Shown piece after piece: positions 1-12,112 of a stretch of DNA of 64,000 nt. The notes below the pieces were generated by a model. That model did no database searches. It was not told the DNA's origin and was given only the letters and a program-made list of their open reading frames with translations. Each line of letters opens with the position of its first letter. Position 1 is the stretch's first letter. The DNA is taken from contig NBBA01000006.1 in assembly GCA_002794785.1 (NCBI GenBank), positions 310,001 through 374,000 on the forward strand. Reading direction: 5' to 3'. This DNA comes from Coniferiporia sulphurascens. Lineage: Eukaryota; Basidiomycota; Agaricomycetes; Hymenochaetales; Hymenochaetaceae. The translations under genes and the position numbers were made by a program.

Positions 1-524
1 CGATCAAGCGGCGTGCGTGCGGGAAAGGTCACGTGAGTGTTGATCCCAAAGTGGCAACTTTAAGCTTCAAGGTTTGATTGAGGGGCGAAGCCCTCCAGTT
101 ATCTGGTTAGGGGCTCTCAAAAAGCTAGATTAGTCATCAGTAGCTTGATGCTGTGCGGCCCCCCCCCGTGAGAACGTACCTGTCCCTTGCTCAACTAGGA
201 TTAAGCTGACGTAATAATGCTTCGCCTCTCCACTCTATGTGGGCTCCCCACATACTTCAACATATTCATGAATGTAATACGATTGAGAGCTGTTGCTAGG
301 TGGTGAGCTACTGCCCATGCATTGCCAACCGGTGGGTCAGAAACCCCGTGGGTACCTGCGCGGGTGGGCATGTTTTTCCCGACCAACGAGCCACGGGGAA
401 TGCGTGGCACGGGTACCCGTAACCCGCGAGTAATTACTCGTTGTTTGTAGTATCCGATCTTTGGAGACTTCCGCCACGGCCATCTATTCACCATTTTATA
501 GCGCTAAAGTTTAGCTGATAGTCA
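1..524. other. Intergenic left edge, nothing recognised
   Basis: No open frame here resembles a known protein. The stretch at about 340-440 is rich in short GGGTACC/ACCCG words that can pair with each other, but no complete RNA gene or repeat boundary is visible. The sequence ends just outside the stop codon of the F-box/LRR-like pseudogene on the minus strand. Confidence 0.5.
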
Positions 525-2303
525 CTACCATACAGAACTATCATAATCGGAATCGGAGCCTGAGGTCTCGTCCCGGGAAGGAGACATCCGAAAAGTGGGA
601 AATTGATTTTGGTAATACATCTCTTCCATACCTACGCATGGAGGACCCCATAATCGGGTGAGAATAGGAATGATGTAGTAATTCAGACGAAACTTACCCA
701 AGTCGTGCAAGATATCCATATCCTCTAAGACTTCCTTGATTTGTCTGTCGCAGCAGTAGGGCTGAGGGTGGGAATAAAAAACGATGACAAGGTCGATGTT
801 CCGCTCCTCGCATAATATTTTCACCTTGCACAAGCTAGACTGCGCCTCAGGCGGCACCGCTTTCCCTGAACTATGGTTAAAGTACAACCGGAAAATGCGT
901 AGCTCCGGCCAAGAATTACTCGAGATCACCCGGCACAATAACGCGGGAACATCCTCCCACAATATCAGTGAAGACGGGAAGCCCCAGTTCCAGAACTCGA
1001 GCGTAAATTCCTTCACAGTCCGGGGTACCCTCCGCAAAACCGTTTCCGATGGCAATTTTTGAGACCCGATGAATAGCCTATACAGCGTCTTAGGACACCT
1101 GTCAAAAATCCACGAAAGAAAATCTCCCGCCAAATCAGTAACATGTAAAGTCTCTAGCCGAGAGAGTAGGGGTAAAAAGTTCCCGAGCACTGATTCCGTA
1201 ATAATATCCCGTTTAAGTGTAGGAAATCGTAGAAGAAGAGTACTAAGAGAGAAATTGTCGGACGGATCGCGTGTCCAAATGGGTTCCACATCAGATGATC
1301 CAGGGAGCTTATTTTCCGGGGTAAAGCGAGGACTCTTTAGGCGCAGCGCACGGAGAGATGAGGAAGGTGTGAATTGAGCGAACCCGAGAGGTAAAGCTTG
1401 ACATGGCATTCCGGGCATATCCCAACACACAAGCGTGAGATTCTCAAGGCAAGGCATGGATATGATCGAGCGATGTTGCGATGCCGACATCTGATGGTGC
1501 CCTCTCCCACACATATTTAAAGGCATGAGTACTAGCTCCTTGACCAAACCGAGTCGAGAGAAAATGTTTCGAACGAGTCCGTCAAGATCAAGTCTGGTCC
1601 GAAGGTCCAAGTGAGATTGTGCAGGCCAGTCATCTTCCCATTTAGCGCGACATCCATCAACTTTACAAACTGAGTTTCATCGATACTCGAATCGTTCACG
1701 GCATAGGATTTAAGGCAGAGGTGTCGGGTCCATGGACCTACGCATGGATTGGCGAGGAAGTATTTCAGCGCTTCCTTTCTTCCAGCCCACCTTAGCTCCA
1801 CCAATCGACCTAATACCCGACGCACAGGGTGTACCCATCGACGCTGGACGAGGGCGAGGTTTCTAAGGGTTTGCCTTAGATAAGGCCCCTCGATGATGGA
1901 CAGGCTTCTGTCTTGAACTGCTTCATCCAACCACCTAATAACCTCTCCTATAACAATCGGCGAAACAGGTTTAGCTGTTACAGGAGTAAATGCATTCCTC
2001 CCCCCGATCGCCCTCCCACTCATTCCAGGGGTAACGTTCTCGACATCTGTTGTAGTATTGATTGAAAAATCGTACTTGGACAAATGAAGGTAAATATCCT
2101 CTGTTTTTTGCAGTGTCATTTCGGACGGATTGAAGGATTGCTCGTGGATGATAGAGAATATAACATCCATTAGGTCGGGGCTAACATCATGGGCTAGAGC
2201 AAGGCTTGCAACCATGGCGTCGGAGCTGGATGGAAATTCCGGAATCCTTATCGAATGCAGAGTTTCCAACGTAGCAATCTTTCTGGTCTATATCCGTGGC
2301 CAT
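525..2303 (-). pseudogene. F-box/LRR-like family protein, copy A, broken by two frameshifts
   Basis: This is a paralogue of the two copies at 26-31 kb. It starts at the ATG at 2303 (MATDIDQKDCYVGN...) and keeps frame for about 21 residues. An 11-nt net deletion relative to the copy at 29.6-31.3 kb then shifts the frame near 2240. A second shift lies near 1560-1610, where the shared block TGLH.L.WTF passes into another frame that continues with KELVLMPL. Downstream, family blocks such as PSSSLRALRLKSPR, CPKTLYRLFI and VLEDMDILHDLG are intact, and the protein would end in an acidic tail (SDSDYDSS). Leucine-rich spacing suggests an LRR-type fold of the kind found behind fungal F-boxes, but no clear F-box is seen. 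An intron at the second break is possible; the first break looks like true damage. Confidence 0.75.
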
Positions 2304-2886
2304 AACGGTCAAGGGAACGAGATGAAAACAGTGTTTTCGCCTTTGAGATTCGGATGCGAGTCGACTCTCTGAATTCGCTATAATGATAACTTTTCTAACA
2401 GTGCTGATGATAATGAGCTTACAAGCAACGTCGTTGGGGAGAAAAGAGATGGCTTACTGATGACAGAGCTGATAAACACTCTCAATCAATTATATCTTCG
2501 ATAATGGAGTGCAGAGGGACCAGTAGAGTCGACAGCAGGAAGACAACAAACACTAGTAAAGAAATTGAAGACCGTGTGAGTGTGATCTCCAAAGATGGTA
2601 AAACATGATCGGTTATGGTTGACAGTAACGCGCGACGGGTGTTCAAAACCGGAAGCTTTCTTTTTCTTCAACTCGGACGTGTTCGGTTTAGACTGGCACG
2701 AGCACCGTGACTATCCACCGAACATACAAGAAGACGGCCGGCCGACGGTTCGTTGATGCGCTCCTCTCCCGTAATTCCCGGAGTGCTTGTATTCTCCATT
2801 CAAACTTCGAAGTGCCAATTAGCTTGCCGGTGACTGCGTAGCCCTTACGATATCAGAGGTCTCCGAATCTGTGTCATCTTACTACA
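2304..2886. other. Intergenic, divergent promoter region
   Basis: Non-coding stretch between the minus-strand pseudogene and the plus-strand F-box gene. It presumably holds both 5' regions. No repeat or conserved element was recognised. Confidence 0.5.
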
Positions 2887-4713
2887 ATGGACGATCAGGA
2901 TAGGATCTCCGCTTCTGAACGAGCCATGTCAATGGGGGAGGTCCTTGAACTTGTCTTTGAATATGCAGCATGCTCAACGAAGGCACGATGCGCTCGCGTA
3001 TGCAAATCCTGGTCGAACATTGCCCTAGATAGCCTATGGAAATCGATGCAGTCCATGAAGCCTGTGTTCTCCCTTTTATCACCGATGGAAGAAGACATGA
3101 CCATGATCCAGGCCAGAGTAAGCCCTAACTATGTGCATCAGAGTGGACATCTCATTCTGTGTTTCATACAGCCCAAAAGATGTGAGCTAAAGTTCGCACG
3201 AAAAGTCCAAGCAAAAGATTGGGCGCGTTTCAACACGTACGCACCGCGCATCAAGCACCTGCGACTTATCGAATCCACGAACGGCAGTGATCGGCATACT
3301 ACTTACAGCAGCGGCGTTCTGCTTGAGGTTGCTCATAAACGTCGGACCCTTTCTCTCCTGCCAGCTCTCGTTGATTTGGAAGTGTCGGCCTCACTTGACG
3401 AGTCGCTGCTCGACTACACGACGCTCTTAGCCGGCGAGAGCTTGCGGCACCTCTCGATATACGCTTCGCATGATGAGGCATTCATGGAATCCTTCTTTGA
3501 GGAAATGGCTGAACGTGTTCCGAATCTCAACGAGTTGAAGCTGTGGCTCCCTTTTGATCCCGATGAATTGGATGAGAGTCTGTCGACGTTTCTGGGCGTC
3601 CAGAAAGATTTGCGTGTAATTGAATCCAACTCATTGTCGCCCGCTATGGTTTCTACGCTCGCCGGCCTTCCCTTGCTGGAGAAGGTGGCAGACCTTGATG
3701 ACGGCGAGGGAAAGCAAACATTTGCTGTTATGTGGCACCCCCTTAAGCTTGCAGAAGGAAGTTTCCCCAATCTCACAACGCTTGAACTGGCGCTCGAACT
3801 GGGAGAGGCATGTTCTTTACTACTAGAAGGTAATCCTCCACCGTCTATAACGAGTTTATCAATCCGGACCTCGCGAGTCGAAGGGGCAAACGCTGTTAGT
3901 CGGTTCCTCTCAGCCGTGTCACGCGTCTATCCAAAGCTTCTAAGGCTCACACTCGACGAGGTGTACGATTTCAATGAATCGCCGTTGGACGATGACTTTT
4001 TCAATGAATTCGAACGCGACTTTGACGAGGATCGCATCACTGTGGATAATTTCAAACCGCTATCTGGTTTGTCACTCCTGACAACATTTGTATTCTCATA
4101 TCACCGCACACTGTTCATCACTGATTCAGACTTGAATCGTCTTGTCAGCACATGGCCACATCTCACGGAGCTTGGACTGTCCCATCAGCCGACTATTTCG
4201 GGAGAACGTCCGCTCCTCACCCTTCATGCATTGCCTATAATCGCATCACACTGTCCACAACTACGTCGTCTATCCTTGTACGTGGACTTATCCGGCCCCG
4301 TTCCTCTTCCACTACCCCCTACGATCTGTTTTGGAGAAGATTCTCCTGGCCAAATGCGGTCGCGGTTTGAGCATCTTGAACACATTGAGTTTGGTCTCTC
4401 TCCGACAAGTGGCTCGCCAGCTGCTGTAGCCGAGTTCCTATCCAGTCTGGGCGCAGATTTCGTTCTCTCGAGTAGACTGTCCTGGCGGTTTCGGGGGACT
4501 GAAGAGCACGTGTATCTGCTGGAAGATTACAAGGAGACTTTGTCCGCGAACACCTGCTTCTGGTCGGAGGTGGAGAAGTTGCTACCGGTCATGAGGAATA
4601 TGAGAGAACATGAACGACGGCGTTTGGAGATGGCAGCAAGAGAGATAGACAGCCTGAGGTCGCGGATTAGGGCTCTGGAAGAACATATTTCATTATGCGC
4701 GGGTGCCAAATGA
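2887..4713 (+). CDS. F-box / leucine-rich-repeat-like protein
   Basis: Single uninterrupted exon of 608 codons. The N-terminal part carries a degenerate F-box: MGEVLELVFEYAA, then ARCARVCKSWSNIALDSLWK, the usual L..I/V...L...R.VCK.W...W pattern. It is followed by about 450 residues of irregular leucine-rich repeats (SLRHLSIYAS, NLTTLELALEL, HLTELGLSHQ, QLRRLSLYVD) and a charged C-terminal helix (RRRLEMAAREIDSLRSRI) likely to be coiled coil. Known F-box proteins of this layout are substrate receptors of SCF ubiquitin ligases binding Skp1; that role is inferred here from the fold. The ATG at 2887 is the first in frame and places the F-box at residues 15-50. It belongs to a different family from the three minus-strand paralogues in this window. 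Confidence 0.85.
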   Translation: MDDQDRISASERAMSMGEVLELVFEYAACSTKARCARVCKSWSNIALDSLWKSMQSMKPVFSLLSPMEEDMTMIQARVSPNYVHQSGHLILCFIQPKRCELKFARKVQAKDWARFNTYAPRIKHLRLIESTNGSDRHTTYSSGVLLEVAHKRRTLSLLPALVDLEVSASLDESLLDYTTLLAGESLRHLSIYASHDEAFMESFFEEMAERVPNLNELKLWLPFDPDELDESLSTFLGVQKDLRVIESNSLSPAMVSTLAGLPLLEKVADLDDGEGKQTFAVMWHPLKLAEGSFPNLTTLELALELGEACSLLLEGNPPPSITSLSIRTSRVEGANAVSRFLSAVSRVYPKLLRLTLDEVYDFNESPLDDDFFNEFERDFDEDRITVDNFKPLSGLSLLTTFVFSYHRTLFITDSDLNRLVSTWPHLTELGLSHQPTISGERPLLTLHALPIIASHCPQLRRLSLYVDLSGPVPLPLPPTICFGEDSPGQMRSRFEHLEHIEFGLSPTSGSPAAVAEFLSSLGADFVLSSRLSWRFRGTEEHVYLLEDYKETLSANTCFWSEVEKLLPVMRNMREHERRRLEMAAREIDSLRSRIRALEEHISLCAGAK

Positions 4714-5149
4714 CGCATAGTATCTGCCTCAGGTACAGGCATTGGTCTCTCCGTTCCTAGAGCATAGGAAAGCCATGACTGATCTTTTCGCGGCGAAGTT
4801 CTGAAGAGCGTTACGACATGGGTCTCGCTGGGGTCTTCCGGGTCAGATGATATGGCCCACGACTCCACGAGCAAACGCGGAAGACATCTTGGAGATATGT
4901 GATTACTGATTTATGACAATGTTTCGCCTGTTTTTTTTCTTTGAACACGTACCTACCGTCGCATATTCACAATTCTTCCTAACCCATGTATCTAAAGGGG
5001 ACTCACTTATCTATGGCTGCAGATGGAGGAGAGAATGAGTGAAGTCAAATGTTGTATTCCTACATGTAGTCACAGACAAATAAAGCTGGATCTCGGTGTC
5101 CTTTGTCAACATCTTGTGATCTAATTTACTGCATCGCAGGATCCATAAG

Positions 5150-6931
5150 CTATTTCTCGTATGCGACTCCCAAAACGGCCTCCTCCGCTCGCCCTGCAGG
5201 TAAGGTCTTCTCCGGTTCGGACAAGTTACCCATTTCTCCAGCCAAGTCCTCATAAAAGTCTCTCGTCAAACCCGCCTTTTCCCGGTCATCTACATTGAAC
5301 GGACCCTTCAGGCGCCCCGAGAAGTGCTTTCTAACCTCCTCTCGGAAAGTCGTCACAGGGTCCACGCCCTCCTCGGCACAGACGAATGTAAACCACCGAT
5401 GACCCGCCGTGACGTGTGTAACCTCGTCGTTGTGAATAATGGTGAGCGCCGCGACGGACTCTGTGTCGCCCTGCCTCGCGAACTTCGCGATCGTCATGGG
5501 GTTGACGTCGAGCCCACGCGCCTCATGCACGAGGTGCACGATCGCGAGGCGCGCACGCAAAGAGTGAGCAGTCTCTGTTGCGGACTGCCAGAGCGCAGCG
5601 TGGATGGGCAGCGCACCATACGGCGTCCCGAGCGCGGAAAGTCGTGCGAGCAGCAACGAGAAGTGCTTCGCCTCGTCGAGCGCGATTTTCGTAAAGTCGG
5701 AAAAGAACTGGTGGGGGAGGGTGGGGCTCGTAGGTCCGAAGCGGGCAATTACGTCCCATCTGATGGAGATCGAGAACATATGAGAAGTGGTACTATACAT
5801 TCATGTTAAATTTGCGGATTTACGCAAGATCGATGCTAAATGGCCGAGCTTCTTCAACATTCGCAACTTTGTGAGTACGCGGAGTTCACTCACGCCCATT
5901 GTTCTATGTTCGCTAGAGCATGCAACATCGCGGCGCGGCTTTTCCTTTTCGCTACATGGCCTGCGTCCACAATTTTCATTTGTTCCTCTCGTGGTGGCAC
6001 TTCAGGTGGTTCCGGGGCGGATGGCCCACGACCTATTGATACAAGCTTACCCGATCGGAACAGATTTACGGCATGTCTTGTCCTTTCAACCTATCGCATA
6101 TAAGCTGAGAAGTGATTATGAGGGACGGACAGCGGCTACCTTCAACTGGGGGTGGGACGTGTTTAGAATGAGGACGGCCCACTGTATTAGTGTTTTGGGC
6201 GGGTTCTCTACGGGCACAATATCTTCTGTAAGAGTTATAAGGTCGGGTGCGCCTGTGGATATGGATACATTATTCGGGGCAGGGGGAGGGTCGGCGAACT
6301 CTGTTGACAATGTAAGCTTCTGCCGAGTATGAAGTGAGTAGACTTACCCTCGGAGACAGGTCTAAACTCGACCAGTCTCCAATGCCGTCCTCCTTCTGGT
6401 GACTCTATCCAAACCGAGCTCACCTCTTCATCATCAGAGCTTGCTCTGACATCGACCTTAAATACACAAGCTTTTAGCCCAGTGTCACTCTTCCCTGTTC
6501 TCATATTGAAGTCGTATCTGTGTCGCTATGCGTGAGTAAGGTATACCTGAAAAGAGTGGACCCGTTCACGAACCTATGCCATGGACAAACCGCGACCACC
6601 CCGGTCTCGCATTCTTCAATGTCTGCATGAGACATGTCCGCACCTAGATGGGGACAAGCGGACTCCATAACGTAGAGCTGTTCGGAGGTACAGAAAGCAT
6701 CGTTAGCACCCTTTTGAGGCTCCGGTGTACCCCCAGTATTGTTGCATTTAACAGAAGGAGATGTCGAAAGTCGGAAAAGCAACAGTGAGCGATAACTCCC
6801 CTCTTCCGAGCGTAGGGTAAAAAGGTAGCGGGAGTGTGACTGTATCTTAGATACTGGTACGATCCTATATGCCTTTCAGGACCATAGATATGAGAGAAAA
6901 AATGGTATTTATCTCACTCGATAAAGTCCAT
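5150..6931 (-). CDS. Rieske [2Fe-2S] domain fused to DUF455 ferritin-like domain
   Basis: Seven-exon model, 484 aa: 6931-6918, 6864-6574, 6517-6348, 6300-6140, 6090-5894, 5835-5824, 5759-5150. All six introns (47-64 nt) are GT-AG and the exons sum to 1455 nt, divisible by three. Residues 75-101 hold a Rieske cluster motif, CPHLGA and VCPWHR, giving two Cys and two His ligands; CPWHRYDF is only restored by removing an intron. From about residue 205 the protein is DUF455: NPPKTLIQWAVLIL, LHALANIEQWAIDLAWD, then DEAKHFSLL and NDEVTHV, carrying Glu/His residues typical of ferritin-like metal sites. Exon 6 is only 12 nt and supplies the centre of the AIDLA motif; the first coding exon is 14 nt. 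DUF455 has no settled function; a redox or iron role is inferred from the Rieske fusion. The start ATG is supported by splicing, not by transcript data. Confidence 0.86.
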
Positions 6932-7434
6932 AAACAGATTGCTGCCAGCTTGCTCTCGTCTGAAATTGTGGTGAGGTTTCGAACGTCGCGACGAGCTCGG
7001 TTCACCGCTTGGCCCGGGGACGCGGCGAATCTTCAAAAGGTAGTTAAATTTGCTGTTATGGACCTCTTTACAAGCAGTTTCCTTCACGGTTTAATTCTGG
7101 TATTTTGCATGCGTTCTAAAAGATAGCGGGGAAAATTCTTCGTATGCTGCACTAGTATGGAGGATTCAGTACTAGTCGCGGGCCCGAAAGCTCTGAACGT
7201 CGGCATCGCCGCGCGTTGAGTCGACTTTGTTCTCTTCACTTCTAACTCTGGATCAGTGGATCTCACTACTTGCGGCGTCGTTTCCATTTCATCTACGGAC
7301 TATTCTTGCCTATCTTCAAGCTGATTCTATTGAACTTCACGCGATTCCTGAAGAAGCCTCATCTGACACACCATCCCGCCCGTCCACGCGCGAATTTCGC
7401 GTTCTCGGCCAGTAGATCGTTCGCAGTAGCAAAG
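6932..7434. promoter_or_regulatory. Divergent intergenic region between Rieske-DUF455 and TatD genes
   Basis: Five hundred bases separate two divergent start codons, so both promoters must lie here. No TATA box is obvious. The tract from 7227 to 7434 stays open in one frame into the TatD gene, but that extension has no protein-family similarity I recognise and is treated as leader. Confidence 0.5.
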
Positions 7435-8730
7435 ATGGGCAAGAACAACAAGAAGCGGTCGGTTCCACCAGACGAGTCTCATCTGCTTCTGGCAGCTACG
7501 CAAGCTTCAGTTGCTCCCATCGTCGATACGCACACCCACTTGCTCTCGACGTTCTCTGCGTACCGCAGCAAGTATACTTCAGGGAAGTATGAGAATGTGT
7601 TCGACTTTGTGCGCGGTGTGTACGAAGGACGAAACGTGGAGGCGATTGTTGATGTGTACTGCGAGGCGCCGGTGCAAGCCGCTTGGAAGGAGCTTGCGGA
7701 TTCTGCGTTGACGCCGGAGTCGAGGAAGGAGAAGTGGGGTGGAATAGAATACTGGTTCGTTATGGGTGAGTCTTACGTACTTTTGTATTCACATTCTTTG
7801 CCGCTGATGAAACGCAACGCAGGCGTTCATCCGTGAGCAGCTCAAATGCTGAAGTGGCTTGAGCATATGTATAACACTCGGCATCCCTAGACACGAAGCA
7901 AAAGATTACAACGATGCGGTAGAGGCTGAACTGTGCGTCGCAAAATATCTACGAAAGCACTTATTGACTTGTTTCGAAGGTTAGAGGCGATGGCTCATCC
8001 TCGGAACGTAGGATGGGGAGAGATTGGACTTGACTACCACTACGACCTTTCGCCACGCGACGTGCAACAACAAGTCTTCACTCGACAATTGAAGCATGCT
8101 GTTCGGCTTGGCAAGCCGCTGACAATCCACACACGGGAAGCTGAAGAGGACACTGAACGCATCTTGAAGGAGGTTGTGCCCAAGGATCACAAGGTGTGAA
8201 TTCAAGCCTATCTTGAATGCGTTCTCGTCGCAGAAGGCTGAAATTTAAAAAAGATCCATATTCATTGCTTCACCGACTCTCCCGACTTCGCGAAGAGACT
8301 CCTGGACTATTTCCCAAACCTTTATATTGGCATAACTGGTTTGTTTCTTTTCTCCTTAAGCACGCATGATCTCATTAACGCTGCGTCAGGTGTAATAACG
8401 TACTCTACGAATCTCAACACGTCTGCCGTCATCCGCCACCTTTCCACTCCTTCGGGACCTCCTGAGTCTGAAGAATCCAGTAACCCTCCCGATTCGCGTC
8501 CCCTTCGCATCCTCCTGGAAACTGATGCGCCGTACATGGTCCCGGGCAACATATACAAGGCCCTCCAAGAGCTCAAAAGTGGTGCACGGTTACCTCTCTG
8601 CCATACTGGTATGCTTCCATGGACGGCCGAGTTTGTCGCAGGTGTTGCAAAAGAGGCTGGCGCGCCCCATGATGCTGAGTGTGTAATGCGCGAGGCGAGG
8701 GCTAATGCTAGAAAGATGTATGGTGTATAG
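7435..8730 (+). CDS. TatD-family metal-dependent hydrolase (putative DNase)
   Basis: Six-exon model, 340 aa: 7435-7765, 7823-7832, 7891-7932, 7980-8193, 8254-8338, 8390-8730; introns 47-60 nt, all GT-AG, total 1023 nt. Signature motifs of the TatD amidohydrolase fold appear in order: DTHTHL near the N-terminus, GVHPHEA (formed across the 10-nt exon 2), GWGEIGLDYHYD, LTIHTREA, IHCFTDS, and LETDAPYM at the C-terminus. These contribute the metal-binding His, Asp and Glu residues. Family members are Mg-dependent 3'-5' nucleases linked to DNA repair and apoptotic DNA degradation. The ATG at 7435 (MGKNNKKRS) was preferred over upstream starts because the domain begins shortly after and the next residues are lysine-rich, as in related proteins. 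An insertion of about 20 residues (GPPESEESSN) precedes the LETDAPYM motif. Confidence 0.9.
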
Positions 8731-9030
8731 ATGGCTCACAAGTTCACGTAACGCGCTTTTGCGTGGCTTGTAGATGATCAGTACGGATTAATGCATATTA
8801 GATTTAATGTTTTGAGCATAACACGCATATTATAATGCAAATACTGGCGCGTCGTGGACACGTCACTTCCAAAACGCGTACTTCGAACTCGATTAACTTT
8901 TTTAGACGGTGTACACTTTTTACTGTGAGCATTTTCTCCTCAACTCTCGTGCTAATCACCTACTCAGCTAGCAAAGTAAAAGGTATAACTAATTGGCAGT
9001 AAAGGGACCTGCCAGACTGACTTGGGGATA

Positions 9031-12000
9031 ATGTCGTTTGGAAACTGGGGCTGGAGGCCGAAAGGCACCCTTCTCGCCGTCTCGGTTTTATGCTGGGTGT
9101 TCTTCGTTCATCTAGCAGGCTTGTATCTCTTCACGCGAGGCTTCCTGCTTAGTCGGATGGCGCTGCCTGACTTGAGTTCGTGTGCTGAGGACGCCTGCGC
9201 CCTGCCGGCGACGCACCAGCGGTTTGTGCTGCTCATTGTCGACGCCCTCCGCTTTGACTTCGTCTCGCCAGATCCGCCAGCGCCGAACTCGCCATTCTAT
9301 CACAACGTCCTAACTCTACCGAGGGAACTCACTTCACGGGACCCTGCTCACTCGTTTTTGTACCATTCGTTTTCGGACCCACCTACTACGACCTTGCAGC
9401 GGATCAAGGGCATCACAACTGGCTCCCTCCCAACGTTTGTTGATGTCGGCTCGAGCTTTGGAGGATCGTCGATTGAGGAGGACTCGATTATTAGCCAGCT
9501 GAACAAGGCAGGAAAACGGGTGAGTGTATCCTCGTATTTGTGCTTTTCGAAGTTCTTCTGAAACTTTGAAGACTGCGTTTATGGGTGACGATACGTGGAT
9601 GACGGTCTTCCCTACGCTCTTTTCCCCAAACATGACCCATCCTTATGATTCCTTCAACGTTGAAGACTTGCATACCGTTGATGACGGGGTCATTCGACAT
9701 CTCTTTCCACTCTTGAAGGACAAGTCAGGTTCTTGGGACGCGATTGTCGGCCACTTCCTCGGTGTGGATCACGTCGGGCACCGTGTTGGTCCTGACCATC
9801 CCGCTATGAAGACGAAGCTTCTGCAGATGGACAAGGTCCTCCGTCGTGTCGTGGACCTATTGGAGGATGATACGCTTTTGGTCGTGCTCGGAGACCATGG
9901 TATGGACAGGAAAGGGGATCACGGCGGCGACGACGTCCTCGAAACATCAGCGGCGATGTGGATTTACAGCAAAGGCATTCCCTTACAAGATAGCGAGAAC
10001 ATGAAACTAATACCAGCCGAACTTCTTCCCAAGGCAACTTATCCTGGTGCTTCTGTTGCGCATCGGTGGATCCAGCAGATCGACATTGTTCCAACGCTCT
10101 CCCTCCTTTTGGGCCTTCCCATCCCTTTTAACAATCTTGGCTCTGTCATCCCGGAACTATTTGCGCGAACGGCTGATGGCTACAAGTCGGTACTGGACGT
10201 CGCGGTGAAACTCAATGCGAATCAAATCAGGCGATACATTAACGTATACCGTTCGAGCTCGTACGGAGGCGAACTTGACGGGTTATGGCCTTCATTTGAA
10301 GCTGCTTGGGAGGCGACTAATTTGCAAGAAAATGTAGACGCCACTACTATATCGACACAATTCGCTTATACACGTTTCGCACTCGAGGCATGTCGTTCGC
10401 TTTGGGCGCAATTCAATGTTTTGAAGATGTATACTGGTTTAGTTCTTCTTGGGTTATCTGTGGTCACTGTTGCTACTGTCTACAGTCGTCTGGGCGATGT
10501 CACGGACTGGGAAAACTGGTCAAGTAAACGAGTTGATAAAGTCATTCGTAGCGCCGGCGTGGGCACTATTGCCAGTCCAGTAATCTATCTCACCCTTGGT
10601 CAATTCCTTCAGGGTATAGGCTTAATTGATATTGCGCTGATGAGTACATCTTTCGCATCATGCGTTACGCTCCTCTTAGATGCATTCCCATCCTTTAAGC
10701 TTCTATCAATCACATCTACTCCGTTAACACTTTTCTTGCACGCGTTGTGCTTTCTCTCAAACTCTTTCACCTTTTGGGAGGATCGCATCGTCCCGTTCCT
10801 CCTTATGACCAGCCTTGTACCGGCTTTGCGCACAGGTCTGACGTCCCCGGACGCACGCTTGCGTCGACGGATATTGCTGTTCTCTGGTGTCTATGCCTTC
10901 TGCGTACGCTTCATGGCCATGAGTACGGTGTGCAGGGAGGAACAGCAGCCTTACTGCAGCGTCACATTTTACTCATCGTCATCGTCATCGGCTCCGCCAC
11001 TTGTTGTGCTCATACTTTCGCTTCCTGTATCGTTAGCTCTTCCCACTATTATCCGTCGCTTCCTTGCTATCTCTGCGTCAGACAAAGGCGCCGTACCTAA
11101 TTTCTTGGCGTATGTGTTGCGTCCGGCACTTGTCGCCAGTAGTGCTTTCTGGATCCTCGAATGGGCGGAGACTTCACAGATCCTTGGAGCGGACCTGTCG
11201 CCCCTCATTCGAACCGCTCGGACGATCATAGCTCGCTGCACATTTTTCGGTCTGTTATTGGGCGGGACTGCATTCTGGTGGCTCAAGCCGTTATGTCTGG
11301 ACATTCGCGTTTCCGAAGGGAAAACAGCGGATGCAAAGCCAAACGCAGTTGTAGTCGTTAACACAAATTCATACGGCTCGTCATTCTTGCTTTTCTGGAG
11401 CATTGGCTTTGCACTAGTCTACCTTGCTGCGCAGTTGGCGGGCCAGGTCGTCCTCGCACTCGCCGTCGTCGCACTCTTTTCACACTTGGAGGTGGCCGAT
11501 AGTGTACGAGACGTGGAGGCCCTCAACGCAGCGTTCGCAAGCGCAAAGCTCTCCTCTGCGCTCGACCTCGAGAAAACAGAAAACGCACCTTTCACGTTTG
11601 AGCAGCTCGTGCCGTTCGCACAGCTTGGCGTGCTCGCGTTCCACGCGACGGGCCACCAGGCAACTATTTCCTCTTTGCAGTGGAAGTCCGCTTTCCTGCT
11701 GACTCCCGTCGTCGCGTACTATGCTTCGCGCGTCGCAGTAACCCTGAATACGTTCGGACCACAAATTGCACTCGCGTCCGCTGCGCCCCTCCTCGCGCTC
11801 TGGCAGCGCCCGTCTACTCCGGGCGCATCAGCACGCACGGGTGCGCTGGGTGCCAGTGTGCGCGCAGCAGTCGGTGTGATGCTATGCTACTCGGTGCTGC
11901 TGCTCAGCAGCGCGGCGAGCGCGGCATGGCTCCGCAGGCATCTCATGGTGTGGAAGGTGTTCGCTCCGCGCTTTATGAGCGCAGCGGCTGGCCTCATGGT

Positions 12001-12112
12001 CGTGGACCTGGCGCTAATTGTTGTCGTTGGCGTGGGTGTGCACAGGGCTTCTGGGCGAGTGGCGGAGTTGCTTGGGAATATGGAAGAGAGAGAGAAGGGC
12101 AAGAGCGAGTGA
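9031..12112 (+). CDS. GPI13: GPI ethanolamine phosphate transferase 3 (PIG-O/Gpi13-like)
   Basis: Two exons, 9031-9519 and 9572-12112, joined by a 52-nt GT-AG intron, giving 1009 aa, close to the usual PIG-O length. An N-terminal signal-anchor helix (LLAVSVLCWVFFVHLAGLYL) precedes the luminal catalytic domain of the alkaline-phosphatase fold: LLIVDALRFDF holds the metal-binding Asp, TGSLPTF is the nucleophile region, and GVDHVGHR and GDHGMDRKGDHGG supply further metal ligands. From about residue 470 a long multi-helix membrane region follows. The enzyme acts in the ER, adding phosphoethanolamine to the third mannose of the GPI precursor, the bridge later joined to protein. The start was set at the ATG (MSFGNWGWRP). 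It is preceded by 300 nt without a gene after the TatD stop. Confidence 0.93.

Noticed and set aside
201..494. 97-codon minus-strand frame
   Set aside because: Starts with a non-ATG codon and has no recognisable motif; the DNA is dominated by short inverted words.
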